Positions 22,069 through 29,101 of a stretch of DNA of 32,018 bases are shown piece after piece. The translations under genes were made by a program, and so were the position numbers. Source of the DNA: Treponema sp. (GTDB lineage: Bacteria; Spirochaetota; Spirochaetia; Treponematales; Treponemataceae); contig JAEDCY010000030.1 of NCBI GenBank assembly GCA_016293915.1, positions 1 to 32,018 on the forward strand, given 5' to 3'. Every line of letters starts with the position of its first letter. Position 1 is the stretch's first letter. The notes under the pieces were generated by a model. The model saw only the letters and a program-made list of their open reading frames with translations, was not told the origin of the DNA and did no database searches.

Positions 22069-22923
22069 TTACTGAACTTTTCTTGTATAATCAAGGCCGG
22101 AATTATTCTTTACTGAAGGAATTGTAATGCGATTATCTGTATATCCTTTGATCTTAATCCATTTTGATTCAGTCCAGTAAACTGTTTTAAGAATACGATC
22201 AATAGGTTCAGCTTCAGGATTAATGTATTCATCCTTTTGTGCAAGAATTCCTTCTATAATAATAGGAACATCCATAAAGTCAGATGAAAGATGATCTTTT
22301 AGTGCAATTGGTTCCTGATCTGATAATGAATTTGGGGAGATTTTAAAAACTTCTGTTTTTATTCCATTATTTACAATAATCATTGGGTGATATGTATCGA
22401 AGTCTTCAATATCAGGTGGAGTTACAGTTCCCGAGAGTAAAAGTTTAAAATCAGTTTCATCATAAGTAAAAGATAGTGAAGAAGGGCACTGATATGTAAG
22501 ATTTGTAATCTGCGGATAAGCGCCCTGGAATTCTTCATCTATAGTGATTGTATTAGACCAGTTTGTGTAATGGTAGCCGTCTGAATCGGCATATCTTACC
22601 CGATAGATATAATTTGATTTTTGATGAACAAGTTTATCGATATATCTGTATGTTTTGTCATCTGACGGAAGAGCATTTGGATAGATGATTCCAACATTTA
22701 CTATTTCAGAAGGGTTGTTAGCATCGGTAACGTCCTGTCTGTAAATATTAATATAACCAGTTGTTGAGCTTATTTTGTGGATTATTAAAGTTACCTGCTT
22801 ATCTGAAATATCAATATCTGGTTTTTGTAAAAGCTTTTGATCCTGGACTTCAACTTTGCAGGCATAAATAAAAAAGCAAAGGAATAAGAAAAGTGTATAA
22901 AAAACAAAAGTTCCCTTTTTCAT
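22069..22923 (-). CDS. lipoprotein of unknown function with fibronectin-like stretches
   Basis: The product is about 284 residues. A basic, hydrophobic leader ends FLCFFIYAC, a relaxed spirochaetal lipobox, so the protein is probably lipid-anchored at Cys 22. The mature part contains a segment reminiscent of a fibronectin type III fold (VTLIIHKISSTTGYINIYRQ; YRYIDKLVHQKSNYIYRVRY; YHYTNWSNTITI), often an accessory in extracellular enzymes. The rest is unassigned. I chose ATG 22923 because GAGGTG lies 6 bases upstream; a GTG at 22932 is also in frame. It lies 53 bases after the xylanase gene on the same strand and may share its transcript. A 13-bp hairpin encloses its start. Confidence 0.65.
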   Translation of the reverse strand: MKKGTFVFYTLFLFLCFFIYACKVEVQDQKLLQKPDIDISDKQVTLIIHKISSTTGYINIYRQDVTDANNPSEIVNVGIIYPNALPSDDKTYRYIDKLVHQKSNYIYRVRYADSDGYHYTNWSNTITIDEEFQGAYPQITNLTYQCPSSLSFTYDETDFKLLLSGTVTPPDIEDFDTYHPMIIVNNGIKTEVFKISPNSLSDQEPIALKDHLSSDFMDVPIIIEGILAQKDEYINPEAEPIDRILKTVYWTESKWIKIKGYTDNRITIPSVKNNSGLDYTRKVQ

Positions 22924-22964
22924 AAAAATCACCTCATACCATTATCGGCGGAAAAAGGGAACTT
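22908..22964 (-). promoter_or_regulatory. hairpin enclosing the lipoprotein ribosome binding site
   Basis: In the mRNA, AAGTTCCCTTTTT (22964-22952) pairs perfectly over 13 bases with AAAAAGGGAACTT (22920-22908), which is codons 2-5 of the lipoprotein. The 31-base loop holds the GAGGTG site and ends with the ATG. It could control initiation of translation or limit read-through from the xylanase gene. Confidence 0.6.
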
Positions 22965-22976
22965 CTTTAAATGTTT

Positions 22977-24656
22977 TTATTTTGACTCTTCTGCTGCTTC
23001 GATTACGCCATAATATGCAGGTTTACAGTAGAATTTTTTGTCATTAAAGAGAAGCGGATACTGGGTATGACCTTTGTGCATGCTATTTAGCCAGGTCCAT
23101 TCATCTCGAACTCCCCAGAGAGTTACTCCTTCAATACCTTTTTTACCAGACAGCTTGCGGTTTGCAATAAACATCTTAAAGTAGGTTTTGTAGCAGTCTT
23201 TGAGCTTCATTGCATTGTAGTTTGAAGTCCCGTTTGCAACGTCCATTTCGGTAATCTGAACATTAATTCCTTTTGCGAGGAAGTTTTTAACGGCTTTTTC
23301 AAAGTTTGCAGCTGAATCATTTATACTTATATGAGTCTGCATTCCAGCTGCATCTATGCGGGCATCTGGTGCTGCCTGAATGGCATCTATGATTTTACAG
23401 ATTGCCTTGTTCTTGTTTGGTGATGCACAGCCATAATCGTTATATACGAGCTCTACATCTTTTGGAGCATATTTATTTGCATAACGGAAGGCATTTACGA
23501 TAAATGTTACATCTTTGTAAATAGCAAACCATTTACTTGAAGATTCATCTCTCAGATAGTTTGTTTCTGTTGAATTATCTGATGCAGCTTCGTTTACAAC
23601 GTCCCAGGCTAAAATCATGTGTTCGCCGTTATTGTTTTTCTTTTCCCAGTCAGCAACATGTTCAAGAACAGTTTTGATATACCATTCCATTCGGGCATTC
23701 ATTTCAGCTGGATTTACAAGATCAGTTTCTCCGTTGCGGCTGTAATTTTTCTGGAAGAACCATACCGGAGTCTGACTGTGCCATACGAGAACATGTCCAC
23801 GCATTTTAAGCCCAAGCTTTTTCATATCTGACAGAATGCTGTCCATTTGTTTGAAGTTAGGAATATCTGCAGGAACTTTATAAAGCTTTCCATCTTCGCC
23901 ACGGAATTCTGTGAGTTTATTTGGTTTTGTCCAGGCGAAAATGAAGTCTGGCTTAAATTCGTTTTCCATTGTTATACAGCTTGCATGAATAGGAAGTCCT
24001 TTTTGTAAAAGAGGCTCTTTGAAGGTGTTGTTGTATGAAACACAGAAACCAAAATAGTCAAAATAGTCTTTAAGAACTTCTTTTACGCCAGTTACATCTG
24101 TCCATACTGCTGGTTTAGGAGCATTTTTTGTAAGACCTTCTCCATTGATACGCAGCTTAAAATTTTTGATATAGAAAGTTGTTGTATCTTTGTTTAAGCC
24201 TGCTCCAGAGATATAAAGCTGGCGTTTTCCTGAAAGATGAATTGTAATATGTTTGTTTACAGAAAACCATTTGCCATTTTCAACTTTTCGGTCGAAAAGC
24301 TTTGGCATGTTCTCATTAAGCTCATTAATCATCCAGACTATTTGTGTCTTTTCTGCAGTCTTGTCTTCTATCAGCATTTCACAGGAAAATTGGATATCAA
24401 TGTCTTTACCTTCGTATGCTGATAAATCAACAATAACCGGATTTGCGCGAGAAGTTTTTGCCAGATTTACCTGAGTTACATTTGTTGCCCCATTGTATTT
24501 CTTATTGAAGAGAATGGCTTTTCCATCTTCATCAATTCTGGTAATGCTTACAGAACCATCTGGGTTTTCTATGGTCTGGGCATCTGTTTGTTTTGCACTG
24601 CAATCTGAAAGAATCAGAAAGACAGCGGTGAAAAATATAAGTGTTCGTTTCATCAT
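22977..24656 (-). CDS. GH10 endo-1,4-beta-xylanase with N-terminal binding domain
   Basis: GH10 enzymes cut the xylan backbone with retention. The 559-residue precursor has a signal peptide ending near LILSDCSAK (possibly a relaxed lipobox, Cys 19). A strand-rich carbohydrate-binding-like domain follows (about 45-172, ending TTFYIKNFKLRINGE), then the catalytic barrel (about 190-555). GH10 marks are RGHVLVWHSQTP (286-297), the acid/base E356 in WDVVNEA, and the nucleophile E470 in VQITEMDV, followed by VTLWGVRDEWTW. All key residues are present. I chose ATG 24656 (MMKRTL) over a TTG at 24704. The lipoprotein gene follows on the same strand. Extracytoplasmic location and xylan use are inferred from the family. 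Confidence 0.95.
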   Translation of the reverse strand: MMKRTLIFFTAVFLILSDCSAKQTDAQTIENPDGSVSITRIDEDGKAILFNKKYNGATNVTQVNLAKTSRANPVIVDLSAYEGKDIDIQFSCEMLIEDKTAEKTQIVWMINELNENMPKLFDRKVENGKWFSVNKHITIHLSGKRQLYISGAGLNKDTTTFYIKNFKLRINGEGLTKNAPKPAVWTDVTGVKEVLKDYFDYFGFCVSYNNTFKEPLLQKGLPIHASCITMENEFKPDFIFAWTKPNKLTEFRGEDGKLYKVPADIPNFKQMDSILSDMKKLGLKMRGHVLVWHSQTPVWFFQKNYSRNGETDLVNPAEMNARMEWYIKTVLEHVADWEKKNNNGEHMILAWDVVNEAASDNSTETNYLRDESSSKWFAIYKDVTFIVNAFRYANKYAPKDVELVYNDYGCASPNKNKAICKIIDAIQAAPDARIDAAGMQTHISINDSAANFEKAVKNFLAKGINVQITEMDVANGTSNYNAMKLKDCYKTYFKMFIANRKLSGKKGIEGVTLWGVRDEWTWLNSMHKGHTQYPLLFNDKKFYCKPAYYGVIEAAEESK

Positions 24657-24666
24657 AATTCTATTA

Positions 24667-24695
24667 TTGTCTCTAAGGCTTAAATAATCTATAAT
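24667..24695 (+). promoter_or_regulatory. promoter of the acyltransferase gene
   Basis: TTGTCT (24667-24672), a 17-base spacer and a perfect TATAAT (24690-24695) would start transcription near 24702. The 27-base leader includes AAGGA before ATG 24729. It lies within the short divergent space shared with the xylanase gene. Confidence 0.65.
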
Positions 24696-24728
24696 GGAAA
24701 TCAACTATTCTTTTAAGGATGCTCATTT

Positions 24729-25622
24729 ATGGGAATAATGTTGAAAGACAAATTTGGCAGCGTGTTTGCAGAAATGCAGAAAATGTCACATGCGGCCGCT
24801 AAAATTGATGAAACAAAAGTTTACGAAGAAGCTAACATGCAGTTAAGACCTTATATGTGGAAGCTTCTTGATGAGGCATTTAACAGTGAATCTGGTCTCG
24901 GAAACCTCGAAAACTACAAAGATTTTTATGAAAATGTAGTAAAACAGGGAAAGTCAGGTCTTATTTTAATGGAACATTACACAAATCTTGATTTGCCAGG
25001 AATTCTTTATCTTCTTGAAAAACAGGGAGAAGACTGGGCAAAGGATTTGTCTTCGAGAATTGTAGCAGTTGCTGGAATGAAGTTGAACGAAGCTGATGCC
25101 GGTGTTCGTGCATTTACAGAAGGATTTACACGCGTTGTAATTTATCCTACACGTTCGCTTAATGCAATTGAGGGAAAAGAAATTTCTGAAGAAGAAAAAA
25201 TTGCAGAAGAGCAGAAGGCTCGCAAAATTAACTTTGCTGCAATGCGTGCAATGGATGGCTGCAAAAAGCGTGGACAGGTAATTCTTGTATTCCCAAGTGG
25301 TACCCGTTATCGTCCTGGAAAGCCGGAGACAAAACGTGGACTTCGTGAAATAGATTCTTATCTTCGTCTTTTTGATAAGATGATTCTGGTTTCTATAAAT
25401 GGAAATTGTCTTCGTATTAATCCTGATAATCCGGATGATATGCTTGCAGATATTCTTGAGCCAGGTAAGTGTGTATTTACTGCAAGTCCTGTAATTGATT
25501 GTAAGGAATTCCGTAACAATATTCTTGATAATCTTCCGGAAGGAGTAGAAGATCCTAAACAGAAGACAGTAGATGCTGTTATGGAATATCTTGAAAAGCA
25601 GCATACAGAAGTCGGTGCGTAA
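24729..25622 (+). CDS. glycerol-3-phosphate-type acyltransferase (PlsC superfamily)
   Basis: The 297-residue protein carries the HX4D catalytic motif (H83-YTNL-D88, in LILMEHYTNLDLPG) and a phosphate-binding FPSGTRYRPGKP block (about 188-199), the counterpart of FPEGTR. There is no membrane segment. The soluble form, the helical N-terminus and the SGTRxRP block recall plastid-type glycerol-3-phosphate acyltransferases more than membrane PlsC, though this is a judgement from memory. The likely role is acylation of glycerol phosphate in phospholipid synthesis. It has a good promoter and ribosome binding site. A bipartite repeat separates it from purO. Confidence 0.78.
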   Translation: MGIMLKDKFGSVFAEMQKMSHAAAKIDETKVYEEANMQLRPYMWKLLDEAFNSESGLGNLENYKDFYENVVKQGKSGLILMEHYTNLDLPGILYLLEKQGEDWAKDLSSRIVAVAGMKLNEADAGVRAFTEGFTRVVIYPTRSLNAIEGKEISEEEKIAEEQKARKINFAAMRAMDGCKKRGQVILVFPSGTRYRPGKPETKRGLREIDSYLRLFDKMILVSINGNCLRINPDNPDDMLADILEPGKCVFTASPVIDCKEFRNNILDNLPEGVEDPKQKTVDAVMEYLEKQHTEVGA

Positions 25623-25648
25623 TCGAAGTCACAATTAAAAAGGAGAGA

Positions 25649-25783
25649 GTCATTCCGAACTTAGGGAGCGACGGCTGTAAGCCGTCAAAATGCTCCAGTG
25701 GAGCATTTTGAGCGAGTCTCCGAGCAGCTGTGCTGCGAAGGGGCAGGAATCCATTACAAGATGCTGAATCAAGTTCAGCATTA
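25649..25783. repeat. bipartite palindromic repeat B + A
   Basis: Long hairpin B (25649-25751) starts GTCATTCCGAACTTAGGGAG and ends GGGGCAGGAATC. Its terminal pair is ATTCC/GGAAT where the other B copies have ACCCC/GGGGT, a compensated change. Family A follows at 25761-25783 with a single difference (GAATC for GAAAC). Confidence 0.85.
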
Positions 25784-25801
25784 CGGTTATATGAGGAAAA
25801 A

Positions 25802-26533
25802 ATGAAACAGATTAAAGAAGAGCTTTCGAGCACAACATATCCTGGACGTGGAATTATCGCAGGAAAATCAGCAGATGGAAAATATGCAGTTTCTGCATAC
25901 TGGACAATGGGACGCAGCGCAGGAAGCCGCAACCGTGTTTTTGTAACTGATAATGAAAATGGAACAGAAGTTGTCCGCACAAAGGCTTTTGATGAGTCTT
26001 TGATTGCAGGTGATCCGAGCCTGATTATTTATGCTGCAGTTCGCGAGCTTGGTAAAAAAACAATCGTTACCAACGGTGACCAGACAGATACAATTTTTGA
26101 TGGAATGAAGAAGGGGCTTACTTTTGAGCAGTCTCTGCGCAGCCGCAAGTATGAACATGATGCTCCAAATTATACTCCACGTATTTCTTCTTTGCTTGAT
26201 CTTGAAGGCAGAGTTGACGGCGGCTATGCATATTCACTTTCGATTTTGAAGAGTGATTGTGGTAACGGCGACAACACTTTGCGCTTTACCTACACTTATG
26301 ATAATCCACAGAATGGTGAAGGACATTACATTCATACTTACATGGGTGATGGAAATCCTCTTCCAAGCTTTGAAGGTGAGCCAGTAAAACTTAAGATTGA
26401 AGGCGGAATCGAAGAGTTCGCAAACACAATCTGGTCTTCTTTGAACGAAGACAACAAGGTTTCACTTTTTGTGAGATTCATCGACCTTGAGACTGGTAAG
26501 TGGGAAGAGAAGATAATAAACAAAAACTTGTAG
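25802..26533 (+). CDS. purO: IMP cyclohydrolase, PurO-type
   Basis: PurO closes the ring of formyl-AICAR phosphate to IMP, the last step of purine synthesis. The 243 residues show the family's opening TYPGRGIIAGKSADGKYAVSAYWTMGRSAGSRNRVFV (written here as two runs: residues 11-24 and 25-47), then DPSLIIYAAVRELG, VTNGDQTDT, and YTPRISSLLDLEG. This family was first described in archaea and occurs in some bacteria that lack the cyclohydrolase half of PurH. I chose ATG 25802 because GAGGA lies 6 bases upstream and the family motif begins at residue 12. The open frame upstream is repeat sequence. The partner enzyme is the stand-alone transformylase at 29102, which makes the call firmer. Confidence 0.9.
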   Translation: MKQIKEELSSTTYPGRGIIAGKSADGKYAVSAYWTMGRSAGSRNRVFVTDNENGTEVVRTKAFDESLIAGDPSLIIYAAVRELGKKTIVTNGDQTDTIFDGMKKGLTFEQSLRSRKYEHDAPNYTPRISSLLDLEGRVDGGYAYSLSILKSDCGNGDNTLRFTYTYDNPQNGEGHYIHTYMGDGNPLPSFEGEPVKLKIEGGIEEFANTIWSSLNEDNKVSLFVRFIDLETGKWEEKIINKNL

Positions 26534-26561
26534 GGCGTTTGTGTTATGTACCAGATAATGT

Positions 26562-26641
26562 GAAAATTGGCGGAGTTGGAACCGGCATAAAAAAACATCA
26601 TCCCGTTTTTTTGTGCCGGATTCCACCGGGAGTCAATTTTC
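26562..26641. repeat. 80-base imperfect palindrome
   Basis: GAAAATTG (26562-26569) pairs with CAATTTTC (26634-26641). The inner arms GGAACCGGCATAAAAAAAC and GTTTTTTTGTGCCGGATTCC pair with one mismatch and one bulge around an 8-base tip. It may act as a terminator after purO or be a small mobile palindrome. It matches none of the other families. Confidence 0.7.
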
Positions 26642-26664
26642 AAGATTAGAAGAGGAGGTTTATA

Positions 26665-27768
26665 TTGAAAAAAAGCGCGTTTCACTTTTTTTTCTTTATG
26701 GCCTCTTTTTTTATTTTAACCTTAGTTTCGTGTTCCAGTGTGAAAAAACGAACCTGGAATGACGAAGTGATTGTCGATAAAAAGTATCGTGAGTTTGCAG
26801 GGCGCGCCGATGCATACTTGTGTGAGACGGGTTTTAGAGGCGCGGTGCTCGTGGGCCGTGGAAAGAAGATTGTTTTTGCCAAGGGGTACGGCTTTTGCGA
26901 TGAGAAGGTGGCGGCCCCCGAAGAGTTTCCGATAGGAATTAACACTACTTTTGAGGCCGGGTCTATAAGTAAGCAGATGACGGCCGCCGCAGTTATGCAG
27001 CTGGTGCAGGCGGGGAAATTGTCGGTGGACGATAAAGTTTCTAAGTTTTTTCCTGCTTTTGAATACGGTAAAAAAATTACTGTTGAAATGCTTTTGAATA
27101 TGAGATCGGGGCTTGTAGATCATATCAATTCGGCTGATGATTTTTTTCCAAAAAATGTTTACCGTAGAATCGAAGTAAAGCAATTAGCTTGTGAGCCGGT
27201 TGAAGAAAATCTTGTACTTGAATATCTGAATAATGCACCTCTTCTTGCAGAACCAGACTCAACATATTTTTACTGTAATACAAATTATTTTCTGCTTGCA
27301 CGAATAATTGAACAGGTTAGTGGAATGTCTTTTAGAGACTATATGCAGAAAAATATTTTTGACCGCTGCGGTATGACTCATACAAATATGGAGTTTCAGA
27401 AAACTGATACTCGTGGTTATGATTATAAGGGGCGCTATTACAGTATTCCTGCTTCTCTAGCCCTTGGTTGTGGAGATGTAAATTCCTGTGTTACAGATTT
27501 ATTTAAATGGAATGTTCTTTTCACTAATCGTAAAGTTGTAAAAAAGAAGACTTTTAAAAAGATGATAGATTCAGAATCTTATGGTTATGGTCTTTACTGC
27601 CATGAGGGGTCCATTTTTCATACTGGTGTGACAAATGTATTTAATTCTTATAACGGCTTTTATTTTGATGATAAACTTTCTATAATAGTGTTGTCTAACT
27701 GTACTGCTGCAAAAGTGAATACAACTAATGTTGCACGTAACTTGCATAAGATATGGACAGAAAAATAA
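26665..27768 (+). CDS. serine beta-lactamase-like lipoprotein (class C / PBP-like fold)
   Basis: The 367-residue protein belongs to the beta-lactamase-related serine hydrolases. The nucleophile motif is S100-I-S-K103, the second motif is Y203-C-N205, and the third motif is H319-T-G321 in place of KTG, as in many esterase-like or D-peptide hydrolase members. The leader ends FFILTLVSC, giving a lipoprotein at Cys 23. Such proteins may act on peptidoglycan peptides, D-amino acid esters or other substrates; resistance is not implied. The start is TTG at 26665, supported by AGAGGAGG 6 bases upstream and a fitting signal peptide. Codon use in the first 350 bases is more GC-rich than in the rest. 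Confidence 0.85.
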   Translation: MKKSAFHFFFFMASFFILTLVSCSSVKKRTWNDEVIVDKKYREFAGRADAYLCETGFRGAVLVGRGKKIVFAKGYGFCDEKVAAPEEFPIGINTTFEAGSISKQMTAAAVMQLVQAGKLSVDDKVSKFFPAFEYGKKITVEMLLNMRSGLVDHINSADDFFPKNVYRRIEVKQLACEPVEENLVLEYLNNAPLLAEPDSTYFYCNTNYFLLARIIEQVSGMSFRDYMQKNIFDRCGMTHTNMEFQKTDTRGYDYKGRYYSIPASLALGCGDVNSCVTDLFKWNVLFTNRKVVKKKTFKKMIDSESYGYGLYCHEGSIFHTGVTNVFNSYNGFYFDDKLSIIVLSNCTAAKVNTTNVARNLHKIWTEK

Positions 27769-27772
27769 TAAA

Positions 27773-27788
27773 TAACTAACGTTAGTTA
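27773..27788. promoter_or_regulatory. perfect 16-base palindrome, TetR-like operator
   Basis: TAACTAACGTTAGTTA is a perfect palindrome without a spacer. It lies 32 bases before the YesL-like start and just upstream of a -10-like TACTAT (27796-27801). Length and style fit a TetR-family operator that would block this promoter. Confidence 0.6.
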
Positions 27789-27820
27789 GTAAAGATACTA
27801 TTTAAGACAAGGATAATATA

Positions 27821-28468
27821 ATGGATATAATTAAGAAACTTTTACGTTTATTCTGGTTAAATATTTTATGGATAATTGGATGTATTCCGGTTATTACAAT
27901 TGGTGTTTCAACCTGTGCGGCTTATGCGGTTACACTGCGTCTTGCAGATGATGATGATGAAGTTTCGTCTTTTGGTGGAATTGCCCGCCGTTTCTTTAAG
28001 GCCTACAAGCAGGATTTGTTGCAGGGAATTTTGATTTTGATTTTTACTGTCGTGACTTTTGGGCTTGGTGGATATTTTATCTATCTGGCCTGGGATTCAG
28101 GTTTGAATATAATTAAGATTGGTTTACTGGCAGGATATTTTCTGGTTGTGCTGGTCTTTAATTTCTATTCTTATCCTTTGATTGCACGCTATTCAAATTC
28201 TTTTGCAAATACATTAAGAAATTCGGTTGCTCTTTTTGCGCAATATGCAAATTCCAGCTTGAAGACTCTGGGTATTGTTATCGCTGAACTTGTAATTCTT
28301 TATCTTACCAGATACGCCTTCTTTGCAGGCTTTGTGATTTTACCGGCTGTGATTTTTTACACGGTGAGTCTTACTGTAAAAGACATTTTTGTGAGACTTG
28401 AAAATCCAGCGCCGGTGGAAGAAGAAAACACAGAAAGTGAAAATGAGGGCGATGAGCCTTCAGAGTGA
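27821..28468 (+). CDS. YesL-like (DUF624) membrane protein
   Basis: The 215-residue product has about five membrane segments and the DUF624 opening: RLFWLNILWIIGCIPVITIG followed by STCAAYAVTLRLADDDD. The C-terminal 20 residues are acidic and cytoplasmic. Family members such as YesL of Bacillus lie in carbohydrate-use loci, but their function is unknown; here there is no adjacent sugar transporter. ATG 27821 has AAGGA 8 bases upstream. A perfect operator-like palindrome precedes it, so it may be controlled by a TetR protein. A long palindrome at 28501 may terminate it. Confidence 0.82.
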   Translation: MDIIKKLLRLFWLNILWIIGCIPVITIGVSTCAAYAVTLRLADDDDEVSSFGGIARRFFKAYKQDLLQGILILIFTVVTFGLGGYFIYLAWDSGLNIIKIGLLAGYFLVVLVFNFYSYPLIARYSNSFANTLRNSVALFAQYANSSLKTLGIVIAELVILYLTRYAFFAGFVILPAVIFYTVSLTVKDIFVRLENPAPVEEENTESENEGDEPSE

Positions 28469-28500
28469 GTTTCTGAATCCTAAAATAATTTGTTTTTACC

Positions 28501-28766
28501 AAAAGTACCTACAAAATTGAATAAACGGGCAGTTTTGTAGGTACTTTTTGTTTTAAATATTATGCCAGTTACCTACAAAAACACTGTTTTTGCCAATTTT
28601 GTAGGTAGAAACTCGTGAATTTTCATGGAGTTAAGGTTGAAAAATGTTCAGAAGAATGAAAACATACCTACAAAACTGCCAATATATGAGTTTTTGTAGG
28701 TAGAACATAAAATTCTAGACATGCAAAGTACCCACAAAAAAGTTGAAAAAGCAGTTTTTGTAGGCA
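28501..28766. repeat. array of four palindromes with 16-base loops
   Basis: Each unit has the arm TACCTACAAAA, a 16-base loop, and the arm TTTTGTAGGTA. Cores lie at 28506-28543 (stem extended to 16 pairs over 28501-28548), 28570-28607, 28665-28702 and 28729-28766. The fourth is degenerate (ACCCACAAAA / TTTTGTAGGC). All four loops are exactly 16 bases but differ in sequence. Centres are 64, 95 and 64 bases apart. No gene lies between them. Together with the GC-rich stretch that follows, this fills the 633-base gap 28469-29101. Confidence 0.85.
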
Positions 28767-28829
28767 TAAATTTGCCATTTATAGACTTGAATCTGCTGAG
28801 GAACTCTTAATTCCTCCCACGCATCAGTT

Positions 28830-29056
28830 TGGGGCGTTGCGGGGCGGCCGACGGGGCTTGTTGGGATGTCCTGCCGGTGATAGAGGTCTTGGCGGGGTGC
28901 CCCGCAGAGGGGGTAGCGGGAAACCCGGTGGTTGAGCTTGTCGAAACTACCGGGGCTGGAGCGGCTGCTCAGGCATAGCCTTCGCCGAGACTCGCTAAAA
29001 ACAGTCCACTGGACTGTTTTTGCCTGCGTTGCAGGCCGCTCCCTAAGGGGTCGACT
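28830..29056. repeat. GC-rich repeat block with inverted family B and D copies
   Basis: Composition rises sharply above the AT-rich surroundings. A family D-like palindrome, GGTGGTTGAGCTTGTCGAAA to ACTACCGG, lies at 28925-28953. A family B element in reverse orientation lies at about 28957-29054, with the central stem AACAGTCCACTGGACTGTT. The part 28830-28920 is GC-rich and unassigned. No gene is supported. Confidence 0.65.
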
Positions 29057-29101
29057 TCCCCCACCTTAAGTATCTACACAAAAAATCATTTTTTCTATAT
29101 T

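Noticed and set aside
26665..27768. Antibiotic-resistance beta-lactamase
   Set aside because: The third motif is HTG, the protein is a lipoprotein, and the family is functionally diverse, so a resistance call is not supported.
28501..28766. CRISPR array
   Set aside because: Repeats are short palindromes with internal variable loops. Spacing alternates between 64 and 95 bases, only four units exist, and there are no cas genes nearby.
28830..28925. Known structured RNA (SRP, tmRNA, RNase P or 6S)
   Set aside because: The GC-rich stretch was compared from memory with conserved cores of these RNAs and none was found.
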